Source: a bacterium (GTDB taxonomy: Bacteria; Planctomycetota; JAFGQW01). Taken from it: a DNA stretch of 64,000 nucleotides. The position numbers and the translations under genes were made by a program. Each line of letters opens with the position of its first letter. Positions within the stretch are counted from its first letter, which is position 1. Below the pieces are notes generated by a model. The model saw nothing but the letters and a program-made list of their open reading frames with translations. It ran no database searches and was not told where the DNA came from. Below, one piece after another: positions 16,590-26,900 of the stretch. The stretch spans positions 894,861-958,860 of the forward strand of contig JAUHXU010000001.1 of the NCBI GenBank assembly GCA_030426805.1, read 5' to 3'.

Positions 16590-17609
16590 CTACGCGCGCG
16601 CGCCCTCGACGATCGAGATCGGCGACGCGGTGGGAATGATTCGCTCTATGCGGAGGCCGGCGCGTGCGAAGAGCGCGTCGTATTCCTCGGCGGTCCGTTC
16701 GCGGCCGCCGGGCACGGTGAGCATGATCAGGTCGAGGATCTTCGACGGGTGCGGGGTGCCGCCCGGAGGAACGACGCCCTCGACGACGAGCACGCGGCCG
16801 TCGTCGGCCATCGCCTCGCGGCAGTTGGCAAGGATCGTCACCGACCGGTCGTCGTCCCAGTCGTGAACGATGTGGCGGAGCAGGTAGCAATCCGCGCCGG
16901 CCGGCACGCGGGTGAAGAAGTCGCCGCCCACCGCCGTCGCTCGCGCGGCGCAGTCCGAGCCTTCGAGCAGCGTTGCCGCATGCTCCGCGACGTCGTCGAG
17001 GTCGAAGACGACGCCGCGCGGCCCGTCGACGCGCCGGAGCAACTCGACGAGCATCGAGCCGTTCCCGCCCCCCACGTCGACGATGGTCTCGAACCGCGAG
17101 AAGTCGTAGGCCTCGATCATCGGCACCGACTCGGACCCGTGCACGGCGGTCATCGCGCCGTCGAAGACCCGCGCGCGATCGGGGTGGTCGCGGAGGTAGT
17201 CGAAGAACGGCTTGCCGAACGCGCGATCGAACGCGCGGTCACCGGTGCGAACCGCGTGCGGCAACTCGACCCACGCGCGCGCGAGTTCGTGTCCGCTCAT
17301 GCGCACGTAGTCCCGCAGACCGGACGGGTGGTCGCGCCGGAGGCACTCGCTCATCGGCGTCAGCGCGAACTGCCCATCGTCTGCGTGCGCGAACACGCCG
17401 AAGCCCGCGAGCATCCGCAGCAAGCGAAAGAGCGCGTCCGGTTGGGCGTCCACGGCCGCGGCCAACTCGTCGGCCGTCTTCGGCCCGTCGGCGAGCGCGT
17501 CGGCCACGCCGAGTTCGGTCGCCGTGAAGATCGCGTGGGTCACGAGGGCTCCGCCGGTCATCTCGACCAGGCACTGCTGCGGGTTCGGCTCGGTCACGTC
17601 GTCTCGCAT
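16590..17609 (-). CDS. SAM-dependent O-methyltransferase (COMT-like, family 2)
   Basis: 339 residues. The N-terminal winged-helix dimerisation domain (ATELGVADALADGPKTADE) is followed by the Rossmann methyltransferase domain with motif I IVDVGGGNGSM, motif II VFDLDDV, GGDFF and RHIVHDWDDD, where the His and Asp match the catalytic region of small-molecule O-methyltransferases. Similar enzymes modify polyketide, carotenoid or quinone-like hydroxyls. The ATG at 17609 is preferred over a TTG two codons earlier. No biosynthetic neighbours, so the substrate is unknown. Confidence 0.88.
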   Translation of the reverse strand: MRDDVTEPNPQQCLVEMTGGALVTHAIFTATELGVADALADGPKTADELAAAVDAQPDALFRLLRMLAGFGVFAHADDGQFALTPMSECLRRDHPSGLRDYVRMSGHELARAWVELPHAVRTGDRAFDRAFGKPFFDYLRDHPDRARVFDGAMTAVHGSESVPMIEAYDFSRFETIVDVGGGNGSMLVELLRRVDGPRGVVFDLDDVAEHAATLLEGSDCAARATAVGGDFFTRVPAGADCYLLRHIVHDWDDDRSVTILANCREAMADDGRVLVVEGVVPPGGTPHPSKILDLIMLTVPGGRERTAEEYDALFARAGLRIERIIPTASPISIVEGARA

Positions 17610-17730
17610 CCACAAAGGCTGCCACCGTATGGCGTCGGGTCGGTAGAGGGCGACCAGAATACCAACCGCGGGGATCGACAGCCCGAGGGAAAACGCGCGT
17701 GATTCGCATCGTGTCGTCTGCCGGGCGCGC

Positions 17731-17736
17731 TACGAT
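17731..17736 (+). promoter_or_regulatory. -10-like TACGAT implying a nearly leaderless mRNA
   Basis: TACGAT ends 6 bases before the ATG of the acetyltransferase at 17743, so transcription would begin at or near the start codon. No SD is present. The -35 region is weak. Confidence 0.35.
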
Positions 17737-17742
17737 AGGCGC

Positions 17743-18198
17743 ATGTGGTTGTCGACCCGACCGATCGAGCACGCGGATGCGCCGGTCTGGCTCGCCCAGC
17801 GCTGCGCCCTGTGGCCGGGGGACGAGGCCGGGCACCGCGCCGAGATCGATCGCTTCTTCGCCGGCGACTTCCCGCGCGGCCCCTGGACTGTTCTCGTCGC
17901 CGAGGACACGACCCACGCCGTCGTCGGCTTCGTCGAGGTGTCGATCCGCCCGGTTGCCGAGGGCTGCGTCACCCACCGCGTCGCCTACATCGAGGGCTGG
18001 TTCGTCCGCCCCGACGCCCGCGGCCACGGCGTCGGACGCGCCCTGATCGACGCCGCGGCGGCATGGGGAACGGCGCAGGGGTGTGCGGAGATGGCGTCGG
18101 ATGCGGACCCGGCGAACGACGCGAGCTGCGCGGCGCACCGTGCGATGGGGTTCGAAGACGTCGGGCTCGTGCGGTGCTTTCGGCGGGACTTGGGATAG
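17743..18198 (+). CDS. GNAT acetyltransferase resembling aminoglycoside 6'-N-acetyltransferase AAC(6')-I
   Basis: 151 residues, the size of AAC(6')-I enzymes. The order of features matches that group: WLAQRCALWPG, an HRAEIDRFFAG helix, a VVGFVEVSIRPVAEGC strand pair, AYIEGWFVRPDARGHGVGRA (the acetyl-CoA pyrophosphate loop RGHGVG), then EMASDADPANDASCAAHRAM and a final GFEDVGLVRCFRRDL. The family transfers acetyl from acetyl-CoA to the 6' amino group of aminoglycosides; chromosomal relatives may have other amine substrates. Single gene flanked by unrelated minus-strand genes. Confidence 0.82.
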   Translation: MWLSTRPIEHADAPVWLAQRCALWPGDEAGHRAEIDRFFAGDFPRGPWTVLVAEDTTHAVVGFVEVSIRPVAEGCVTHRVAYIEGWFVRPDARGHGVGRALIDAAAAWGTAQGCAEMASDADPANDASCAAHRAMGFEDVGLVRCFRRDLG

Positions 18199-18212
18199 GC
18201 GACGAGGAGCCG

Positions 18213-19499
18213 TCACGTCGCGGTCGCCTCCCGATGGGCGGCGGCGATCGAGTCGAAGCGGTCGGCGATGCGCGCCGAGCAGCGGTCCCACGAGTGCGCG
18301 CTCGCGTGGGCGATGATTCGGTCTCGGTCCCAACGGCGTCCGAGGGCTGCGGCGACCGCCACCTCGAGTGCGCTGCGGTCACGGGGAACGATCAGCGTGC
18401 CGAGCGATGCGTCGGTGACGATCTCCGGATTGCCGCCCACCCGCGTCGTGACGATCGGCAGGCCGCACGACATCGCCTCGAGCACCGCGTTCGGGCACCC
18501 TTCGTTCGTCGTCGGGAGGACGAACACGTCGGACGCCGAGAGTGGCCACGACAACTGCCCGTGCTCGACCTCGCCGAGGAAGGTCACGCAGTCCTCCAAC
18601 CCCTTCTCCGCCACGATCGCTTCGAGCCTTGCGCGCCAGTCGCCTTCGGGCCCCGGGCCGCCCGCGACGAGGTAGTGGATCGTCGGGTTGGTGCGGCGCA
18701 GCGCCGGCAGCACTTCGAGCACGCGGTGGATCCCCTTGCGCTCGACGAGGCCGCCGACCGAGATCAGGACGTCGGCGCGTGCCGGCAGCCCGAGCTTCGC
18801 ACGCGCTTCTCGGCGGTCGCGCGGTCGGAATACGTCGCGATCCACACCGTTGCGGACGACCTCGATCTTCGCCGGCTCGACACCGACGTCGGCCGCGACC
18901 CGCGCGAGCGATGCGGACACCGCGAAGACCCACGTTGCGTCGCGCAATGCGCGGGCCACGCGCGCGCCGATCGCACGGTGCTCGAGATAGCGCACCTCGC
19001 TGCCGCGCATCGTGACCGCGACCGGCACTGCGAGCCAGCACCCGAGCCGCGTCGCCGCATACCCGTCGGGATACGCGAAGTGCGCGTCGATCACGTCGAT
19101 CGCCTGTTCTCGTTGCAGCCGACGCATCAGCCGCACACACGCCGCAGCCATCAGCCAGCCATCGAGGCGCTTGAACAAACCCGGCACGCTGACAAAACGC
19201 GGGCGGTGTATCTCGATCCCGTCGACCGTCTCGCTCCGCACGGCGGGTGGCCGAAAGCCCGGGCGTATCCAGCGGAGCAACGATTGGAACGGAAACCATG
19301 CGACCGGCGCGACGACGACGATGGTTCGGTGCCGCGCGACGCGAAACGCGCGCTCGCGCACGAAGACACCGAGTTGCGGCCTCGCGGCGTGCGGGAAGAT
19401 CGAACTGAACACGACCGTACGGGCGGCGCCCCGCGAAGCGGCATCCCCACGCTGCCGCGCCGCGAAAACGGACTCCCCGTTTCCGTGACCGATTTGCAT
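18213..19499 (-). CDS. GT4-family glycosyltransferase
   Basis: 428 residues with GT-B fold. The N-terminal domain has VVFSSIFPHAARPQLGVFVR and HFAYPDGYAATRLG, a nucleotide-sugar transferase pattern of the exopolysaccharide type. The C-terminal domain has LISVGGLVERKGIHRVLEVL, then FLGEVEHGQLSWPLSASDVF and VLPTTNEGCPNAVLEAMSCG, the E-x7-E-like donor-binding motif of GT4. Probably a cytoplasmic enzyme adding a sugar to a surface glycan; donor unknown. The ATG at 19499 has no strong SD. It stands alone between the acetyltransferase and the secreted protein gene. Confidence 0.85.
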   Translation of the reverse strand: MQIGHGNGESVFAARQRGDAASRGAARTVVFSSIFPHAARPQLGVFVRERAFRVARHRTIVVVAPVAWFPFQSLLRWIRPGFRPPAVRSETVDGIEIHRPRFVSVPGLFKRLDGWLMAAACVRLMRRLQREQAIDVIDAHFAYPDGYAATRLGCWLAVPVAVTMRGSEVRYLEHRAIGARVARALRDATWVFAVSASLARVAADVGVEPAKIEVVRNGVDRDVFRPRDRREARAKLGLPARADVLISVGGLVERKGIHRVLEVLPALRRTNPTIHYLVAGGPGPEGDWRARLEAIVAEKGLEDCVTFLGEVEHGQLSWPLSASDVFVLPTTNEGCPNAVLEAMSCGLPIVTTRVGGNPEIVTDASLGTLIVPRDRSALEVAVAAALGRRWDRDRIIAHASAHSWDRCSARIADRFDSIAAAHREATAT

Positions 19500-19639
19500 C
19501 GCTACCCGTCTCGACGATCCGCCCGCGGCGTCCCGTTGATTGACCGTCGCCTGATACCCGTTCCGAGGCGCGGCCGCCGGGGGCTGGATGCCAGCAAAGC
19601 ACAGGTCGGCGCAAAGCGGAAGGCGTGGGCCGGCCCAGC

Positions 19640-20692
19640 CTACGGACTGAGGAGAAACGAGACCGCGTTGCTCGCGACGAAGCCGGCGGGGTTCGACGCG
19701 TCCAGTGCGTAGGCCTGCGCCTCGAGTCCGATCGCGGCGCTCGGATAGCCCACGTTGAGCGGGAGGTCGAATCGCCCCCCGGCGTCGAGGACGAACGGCA
19801 CGCGTATCGGAAACGGTGGCAAGACGAGCAGGTGGTTGCCGCCGAGCAACGGCAGCGACGGGACGGCCCTCGTGAACGAGAAGAGGATCTCTCCCGCCGC
19901 ACCGGAGACGCCGTTGACGATGGAAAACTGCACCGGTCCCGGCGGTGGCGTCGGGCCGACCAGGTTGTTGCTCAGCACGAGCGTCAGCGATCCGTTCGCC
20001 CCCGGCGCCACGGCGGGGCCGTGCCCGTAGTGGATCCGGGTGATCACGACGGCGCGGCTCAGGTAGATCGTCTGCTGCGCGCGGAACGACGCGGCCAGCA
20101 TCGTGCGCCCGGGCGGGCCGTTTGACTGTGAGATCGCGTCGACCACGGGTGTGGTGGCGACGTTGCTTCCGTCGTGCGACGTGAGGATCACGAGGTCGCC
20201 GCCCCGATAGACGTACGGCTGCTGGAACTCGGCGTAGTGATCGTCGAACGGGTTCGGCTTCAGCGGACTGATCGGCATCATGTTCGCTGGAACCGTCATG
20301 GGCCCTTTCCGCACGAGTACGGCGTTCTTCATGTTGTTCGCGAAGATCGGGCTCCACTGCTTCGTCGGGAGCGCCCCCTCGCCGAGGGTGATCTCGTAGT
20401 TGTTCCAGTGCGCAGCCGTTGGGGGCCACGGCGCCGTTGCCGAGCGTCGCAGCCGATAGCTCAAGCCGACGAGGATCGAGCCCTTCGGAATCGTCGTCAG
20501 CTCCGATGCGTGGATGCCACATTGAATCGTGATCGGCACGCTGTCGAAGTGGTAGCCGACCAGCGGGCTCGTCCCGAACGAGTTCGTGTAGCCCTGCGGG
20601 AAGACGACGGACTGCGCCGCGACGGAGGTGCAGTGAAGCGCGATACACGCGGCCCAAGCGAACGCTCTTCGGAAGGCTCGATGTCGCATCAT
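19640..20692 (-). CDS. secreted protein with planctomycete-type C-terminal module
   Basis: 350 residues with a signal peptide (AFAWAACIALHCTSVAAQ). No catalytic motif is recognised. The final ~100 residues (GSLTLVLSNNLVGPTPP to GFVASNAVSFLLSP) have the same layout as the C-termini of the M36-like and M14 proteins nearby: a strand with paired Gly, a central LPLLGG or GVGVLDLG, an LPLNVG or LAIPIP block and a final VSN. The start is one of two adjacent ATGs (20692 or 20689), 2 bases after the M36-gene stop, so the two genes form an operon. Function unknown. Confidence 0.75.
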   Translation of the reverse strand: MMRHRAFRRAFAWAACIALHCTSVAAQSVVFPQGYTNSFGTSPLVGYHFDSVPITIQCGIHASELTTIPKGSILVGLSYRLRRSATAPWPPTAAHWNNYEITLGEGALPTKQWSPIFANNMKNAVLVRKGPMTVPANMMPISPLKPNPFDDHYAEFQQPYVYRGGDLVILTSHDGSNVATTPVVDAISQSNGPPGRTMLAASFRAQQTIYLSRAVVITRIHYGHGPAVAPGANGSLTLVLSNNLVGPTPPPGPVQFSIVNGVSGAAGEILFSFTRAVPSLPLLGGNHLLVLPPFPIRVPFVLDAGGRFDLPLNVGYPSAAIGLEAQAYALDASNPAGFVASNAVSFLLSP

Positions 20693-20694
20693 GG

Positions 20695-23600
20695 CTACTG
20701 CACCTGAACCGCACACGGATTCGACACGACCAGGTCGCCGCGGTGGGCGACGGCCTGCGCGTGAATCGTGACGCCCTTGAGCGCTGCGGCGTTCGGGATC
20801 GGAATCGCGAGCGTTCCGTGGCCGGCGGAATCCAGAACCCCCTGCCACACGACGAAGAACGGAACACCGAGGTCGAGCACTCCCACGCCCGGGATACGGG
20901 TCGGGCCACGCCCCGCGGAGATCGCAAAGAAGCACGTGCCGTTCGCACGCCTCGCCGCATCGACCGTGTAGCGGACCGCGGTCCCGATCCGCGGGCTCGC
21001 GGTCGAACTCCGGAGTGCGGCGACGTCGTCGTCGAACGCGACGATCGCAACGTCGTCGATCGCCGCATCGGTTACCGAGTTGTTCGGGTCGTCCTCGGTT
21101 CGGAACCGCACGACCATCCGGTTCGTGTACGGCCCGGGCAGGTTGAGCTGCACGCGACTCCACCGGTTGCTTCGCCCCCGAACCGTCTCGACCCGCGTCC
21201 ACGATGCGCCGGCATCCGACGACACGTCGACCCACAGCTCGTCGTCGCTGTTGTTGTAGGTGAAGAAGTAGCGCGAATAGCGAAGCTCCGCGGTGCCGAC
21301 AGCGACCGCAGACAGGTCGACCAACGGGGAGCGGATCTCGACGAATCCGCCGTCCACGTCGTAGAGATCGGGCTGTTGCGCGCTTTGCCGGTTCCCGTTC
21401 TCCGTCACGAAGCAGTGCGTCCCCGCCCCGGGCGTCGCGTCGTCTTCCGGCTGCACCTCGAACGTCCGACGCCCGACCGCAAGCGTGAAGCGGATCGGAT
21501 CCGCACGCTCGAAGCGTCCGGCCGACGTGTTCTGACCGGCAACCCAGCCCTTGTCCGACTCGAAGTCATCGACGAACAACAGCATCGACCGCCCCACCGT
21601 GAATCGGTAGTCGCCGGCCGTCGGCGTCCGTCCGCTCTGCTGCCGGTCGTCGGTCGCGACGATGTGATAGGAGACGCGGGACACGGCGGACTGCGGCGGG
21701 ATCATCGCGCTGTATGCGTTGCCGGTCCCCCGCGGCATCGCGAGCGACGAGTAGCCGCCACTGTCGACCTTGTATACGAGCCAGGCTCCGGTCACGTTGC
21801 CGGCCTGCGACGTGATCGTCGCCGTGATCGACCGCGGATTCACCGTGTCGCGCGTATCGGTTGCCGGCACGTGAGTGATCTGGACGTCCTGCGGGTTCGA
21901 CGGACGAGGCAGGCTGTGCACGTCCGCCGCCTCCGCGATCTCGTGGAAGTTCGGCGTGCCGTTGCTCAAGTTCGCGTCGCTGTCGTCCTGGATGAACACG
22001 CCCAGCATCCCGGCGATCATGTCCGCGGGATTGCGATCATACGGGGCGATCGTGATGACCTCGGACACGTCCCGCCCCTGGACCGCACCGTGCTTCTTGA
22101 TCAGCAGATCTCTCAGATCCGCACAAAACCCGGCCCATGCCATCCCCAGGCAGTGCGTCTGGTTGAGGCACGAGGGGTCGTTGAATTGACGATCCATCGC
22201 GCCGCTCGGCTGAGACACCGGCTTCGTGTAGTCGCGCAGATGGACGCCCGCCCCGTTGTAGTCGCGCCCGATCACTCGCTGGTCGCTCAGGTAGAGCGCG
22301 ATGTGATCGGCAATGCCCTCGGAGAAATCGAGCGGCTTCGTGCTCCCGTGAAACCAGTCGTGAAATGCGTGGCCATACTCGTGGGCGATGACCTCCTCGA
22401 ACGCGGTATTCGCACAGAGACTCGACCGCGTCCCGCGCATGAAGAACGTGATCGTCCCGTTGATGAACATCGCACTGCACGAGAAGACCGACTCGTTGAC
22501 GTGAGCCGTCAGCTTCGCGAGCCCCGTGAACCGCGGAATGCGCTTCGCGAGGAAGAAGCGCGTCGCTGTCGTGAAGCGATACGCGGTCGCCTCCGCGGTC
22601 GGGAACTCCATCGTGTTCTGGGGGTTCATCACGATGTTGATCGGCGTGCCGGGGAACGCGGGCAAGACGAAGTTCAGGTTCGGGCCCCGGTTGTTGATCA
22701 CTTCGCACCAATCGCCCTCGAATCGGCCGGCGATTCTCACGGCGGCGGTCCCGGCGTGTGCGATGGTGAAGTCGCCATTCGCGTCGGTCGCGGCACTTCC
22801 GCCACCGACGACGTGCACGTGGAGCGACTGCATCGGCACGATCGAGAACGAACCGAGCGGGCCGTCGTCGAGCGTGCCGGCCGCGACGTTGCCGCGCACC
22901 GGGGTCCCCCCGTCGCCGAGATGGACCACGTCGCTGTGCTTGCGGAGCAACACGCCGGTATTCGCGTCGAGGATGACCGACCACGCGCCGAGCGGACTCG
23001 TCGTTTCGACCTTGACCTGATGCACGAGCTTCGCGTCGATGCCGTGCTCCGCCCGCTCGCGCGCCTCGACGAGGACGAACGTCTCGACGTCGTGGATTCG
23101 TACGGTCCCCGGCGGAGCGTCCGGGACCTCCTCGAGCGCACGCGTGATCGCCGCCGCTCGATCGATCGGGCGAACCTCGACCTCGAGCCCCGTGAGCCAA
23201 TCGGAGCCGAACGCGACGAGCCGACCGAGGGTTGCGTTCGCGTGAAGCTTGACGCGGATGTGGTCGGTCGGCGTGCGAACATCGTAGCCGCGATAGGTCT
23301 GCTTGAAGTCGACGCCAAGGATGTCCTGCCCGTGCGCGTTGGGGGTTACCGACACCCGCATCAACTTCAGCGCATCGACGCGGTCGACGCCCAGCAACGC
23401 ACGGTGCTCGTCGACGAAGCGACGCATCCGAGCGACGGCCGCCGCATCGGTGACGATGGAACCGCTGCCGAGATCGAGGCCGTCCGTCAGAATCCACGTC
23501 GGCGTGCCGAGCACCGGGTGGAACATGACGCGCCAACCGCGCCCGATGCCGCCGGCGTAGGCGCCCCACACGCCCGCATCTCCGTTGCGAGCGGCCTCGC

Positions 23601-23784
23601 CATCGGCGAACTCGCGCAACGTCGTCCATTGCCACGGACCGGTCGGCCCCAACGGATACGCGGTGAAGCCGGGCGGCAACGACGGCCCGTCACAGCACTG
23701 CGCCTCCACCGCGGCAGCGCCGATCGACGTCGCGCACCCCACGGTTAGAAGGAACCGCGCGAATCTCCCAGCGACTCCGAGCAT
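20695..23784 (-). CDS. large secreted M36/fungalysin-like metalloprotease
   Basis: 1029 residues. The signal peptide is LLTVGCATSIGAAAVEAQ. Residues about 100-330 resemble a fungalysin/thermolysin propeptide (RRFVDEHRALLGVDRVDALKL). The catalytic core has HEYGHAFHDW near residue 464 and SEGIADHIALY about 20 residues on, giving the HExxH plus Glu zinc site. A jelly-roll-like region (FVDDFESDKGWVAG, RYSRYFFTYNNSDDELWVDV) follows and also occurs in the M14 protein downstream, and the end is the shared C-terminal module (AAALKGVTIHAQAV, VVSNPCAVQVQ). GGAGG lies 6 bases before the ATG. It is the first gene of a two-gene operon preceded by a promoter motif shared with the ECF sigma gene. Confidence 0.85.
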   Translation of the reverse strand: MLGVAGRFARFLLTVGCATSIGAAAVEAQCCDGPSLPPGFTAYPLGPTGPWQWTTLREFADGEAARNGDAGVWGAYAGGIGRGWRVMFHPVLGTPTWILTDGLDLGSGSIVTDAAAVARMRRFVDEHRALLGVDRVDALKLMRVSVTPNAHGQDILGVDFKQTYRGYDVRTPTDHIRVKLHANATLGRLVAFGSDWLTGLEVEVRPIDRAAAITRALEEVPDAPPGTVRIHDVETFVLVEARERAEHGIDAKLVHQVKVETTSPLGAWSVILDANTGVLLRKHSDVVHLGDGGTPVRGNVAAGTLDDGPLGSFSIVPMQSLHVHVVGGGSAATDANGDFTIAHAGTAAVRIAGRFEGDWCEVINNRGPNLNFVLPAFPGTPINIVMNPQNTMEFPTAEATAYRFTTATRFFLAKRIPRFTGLAKLTAHVNESVFSCSAMFINGTITFFMRGTRSSLCANTAFEEVIAHEYGHAFHDWFHGSTKPLDFSEGIADHIALYLSDQRVIGRDYNGAGVHLRDYTKPVSQPSGAMDRQFNDPSCLNQTHCLGMAWAGFCADLRDLLIKKHGAVQGRDVSEVITIAPYDRNPADMIAGMLGVFIQDDSDANLSNGTPNFHEIAEAADVHSLPRPSNPQDVQITHVPATDTRDTVNPRSITATITSQAGNVTGAWLVYKVDSGGYSSLAMPRGTGNAYSAMIPPQSAVSRVSYHIVATDDRQQSGRTPTAGDYRFTVGRSMLLFVDDFESDKGWVAGQNTSAGRFERADPIRFTLAVGRRTFEVQPEDDATPGAGTHCFVTENGNRQSAQQPDLYDVDGGFVEIRSPLVDLSAVAVGTAELRYSRYFFTYNNSDDELWVDVSSDAGASWTRVETVRGRSNRWSRVQLNLPGPYTNRMVVRFRTEDDPNNSVTDAAIDDVAIVAFDDDVAALRSSTASPRIGTAVRYTVDAARRANGTCFFAISAGRGPTRIPGVGVLDLGVPFFVVWQGVLDSAGHGTLAIPIPNAAALKGVTIHAQAVAHRGDLVVSNPCAVQVQ

Positions 23785-23817
23785 CCTGGACCTCCTTCGG
23801 TCACGCTCCCCCGGGGA

Positions 23818-23847
23818 CAATGCCCGAGACCCCGAGATGGTACAAGA
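23818..23847 (-). promoter_or_regulatory. putative ECF promoter of the metalloprotease operon
   Basis: On the minus strand TCTTGTACCAT (23847-23837) then 13 bases then GCATTG (23823-23818), about 34 bases before the ATG. The same two blocks precede the ECF sigma gene. Confidence 0.55.
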
Positions 23848-23913
23848 CAAAGCGAGCCGATCCGGGGCCTTGGTGGATTCCCTCACCGATTTTCCGTCGC
23901 GATGCAGCCGGGA

Positions 23914-26900
23914 TCACCGGGCGCGGGTCACCGTGACCCGGACCGCCGCCGGAACACCGGGTGTGAGGACGACGCTCTGCGTGACGTCGCCGTGGCCGTC
24001 CGCAGTGACGCACAGTTCATAGGCACCGGGTGGAGCCCGCCGCGACGGCGCGCACCCCGCGGCGTCGGTCTCGGCCCAGTGTCGACGCAGCACCAGATCC
24101 GGCACGGCACCGCCGAATCCGTCCCGCAACACGACGCGCGCGCCGGAAACCGGATGGCCGCGATCGTCGACCACCTCGACGCGCAACGGCGCCGGGCGGG
24201 TCATCGTGAGTGAAACGCGCCGGTCGGTCGTCGGGCCGAGCGAGGCGTGCCCGAGCGCGACGCGCCCGGGCGGGCGCGCTTCGTTCGCGAGCAGCAGATA
24301 CTCCCCCGCCTCCAAGCCGACCCGGCGGAAGCGACCGCTGGCATCGAACGGCAGCATGGCCGCCCAAACCGGACGCCCCTTCTCCATGCGAAATGCCATC
24401 ACGGGACCCGTCCCGCCGGGTTCACCGTCGAATCGGACGTGCCCGGCCAGGACGTTCGCCGCGGCAACGGTCAACGTCAACGACGGCGCCGGTGCCCCGA
24501 CCTCGCAAACCGCAATGGCCGCGCTCGACAGCAGACCGTCGTGCGTGCCGGCTCGAACGCGATACCGCCCCGCCCGGACGCGCAACTCGAAACGGCCCTG
24601 CGGGTCACACTCGTGGCGCCGGCGCGGTCGGAACGGGCTCCGAGCCCGACCGAGGTCGATGAAGAACTCGCGGACCGCGTCCCCGCCCGTGCTCGAGACG
24701 ACCCGCCCCTCGATCGTCACGAGCCGATCCAGGACGAGGGTGCTCGGCGCCTCGTTCGGCGTGACCGTGACGAACTCGTCGGCGTAGTCGGCCGCGCTCG
24801 CAGTCACGCGGTAGGTTCGCTCGGGCGAGAGTCCGGTCAGGCGAAACGCGCCCCGCTCATCCGACGTCGCGGTGCGCGTCGCACTGTCCGCCAACGGCAA
24901 GCCCGCGAGATTCGCGCGTCGACTCGGAGCGAGTCGGATGTCGACCCCGGCGATCGGACGCCCGGCACGGTCGGTCACTCGCCCCGCGTAGTCCACGCCG
25001 CGAACGACGACGACCGTCACGTCCTGGTCGACGTCACCGACAGCCACGTCGCGGCTCCCCAGGGTCAGCCCGTCGTGGCATTCGGTGAGCGCAGAGAGAG
25101 GCACCGCTTCGACACGATACCGGCCGGGCGCGACACCATGGAACGCGAAGCGGGCCGACGCATCGATCCACGTCGTGGCGACGGGAAGCTCGTCGCGCCA
25201 CACGCTCACGAGACACGGGCCGCAAGGCTCGCCATCGGGACTGCGAACGATGCCGCGGACCGCCCGGCCGCCGTGCAGTCGAACGAGACCGCACGACGCT
25301 TGTGCCACCGAGACCGGCACCGCGCGATCCGCGATGATCCAAAGCGGTTCGCGCGCGAGGTTCGGGTGCGTTTGGAGTTCGAACCAGCCGTCGGCATCGG
25401 TCGTGCACGAACGGCGAGTGCCGGGCGGGAGCATCAAGCGGCACAGCGCGTTGTTCTCGCGCGTCCAGGTCGGATACGACACGGTCACGCCGGCCAGGCC
25501 GCGGTCATCGTGATCGACGACTCGTCCCCGGATCGTGCCGATGCTGCGTATCGCGACGTCGCCGAGATCGTGTCGCGGGAAGCGACAGCCGCTGACGACC
25601 CGCTGGACGGCATATGCAGGGTGGTGCACCAAGAGCCGAAGCGGCTCGGCCTCCGTGAGAACACCGGCGAACTCGAATCGCCCATACGCGTCGGTGCGAC
25701 ACGTTCGCATCATCCGGCGGCAGGTGATCACGGCGCCCTCGACGGGTCGACCGTCGCGAGCATCGATCACGCGCCCGAGGACGCGCCCGCCGCGGTGCAC
25801 GTGGACCGTGAGGTCGGTCGTTGCGCCCGCACGGACGCGCACGCGCTCGAATCGTCTCGGCGCGGCGTCCGTCGGCCAGACGTGCAGCGCGTATGGGCCC
25901 GGCGGCACGGCCAAGAAGGTCACGACGCCACCCGATCCGATCCGCGCGGAGGCCGCGGGTGCGCCGCGTTCCGGATCCGAACGCGCGCGATCGGCCAGCG
26001 AGTAGAGCGCCGCGACGCCGTCGCTCGCATGCTCGCCGGTGGCGGCGACGAGGACGCGCGCTTCGAGTCGGCCAGGGGCGCCGACGACGAAGTCGACCTG
26101 CATGCCGGTGTAGGCCCACCGACGAACCGCGAACGTCCCGGCGCCTTGGGCTTCGAGGAATACCGGCACGCCCCGCGGCAGTCGGTCGATGCGGTATCCG
26201 CCTTGCGCGTCGGTCTCGACCGATCGAACGACCGACGGCATGCATTCAAACGGCGGGTTGCTCTCGATGAATCGCACCGACGCGCCGGCGACCGGGAGCC
26301 CGGCGGCATCTCGGACGACTCCGCTCACCGCGTCGCGCGACCGCAATGGCGCCGTGCGAGGGGCAGCATTCGGTGCGCGGGGCTCCGCGATCCGCGTCGA
26401 TCGATCGGGTCGGCTCGGATCGGCCATCGGCGCGGCGGCGATCGGTCGCTCGCCCTGGGGTTCGGCGCGCGGGGCGTCACGGGACGCAACGCCGCTTGCC
26501 ACCCACAATCCCAGACCGACCGCACCACCGAGCAGAAGCGACGCCTTCGCCGCGGCGCGCGCGGCGTTCATCGCCACAGGCGCAGTCATGCGCGGAAGCG
26601 CGAGTCCGAGGAGAATCGCCGAGCAGCGCGCGGACCCGCCGAGTTCTCGATCGAGGCGCGCACGCAACTTCGCGACGCCGCGCTTGATGTGCGTGCGAAC
26701 CGTCAGGACCGCGATGCCCTGCCGACGTGCGATCTCGGAGGCCGGCATTCCCTGGAAGTAATGTGCGAGCAGGGCCGTGCGGTAGGGATCGTCCAGGGAG
26801 AGCACAACGTCGACGACGCGCCGATGGGCGGTCGCCCGCTCGACGAGTTCCTGTGGGTCCGGGAACGGCGGCGGCTCGGGCAAGGACTCGACGACGTCCC

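Noticed and set aside
20743..23748. 1001-codon plus-strand open frame
   Set aside because: Shadow of the M36-like protease gene.
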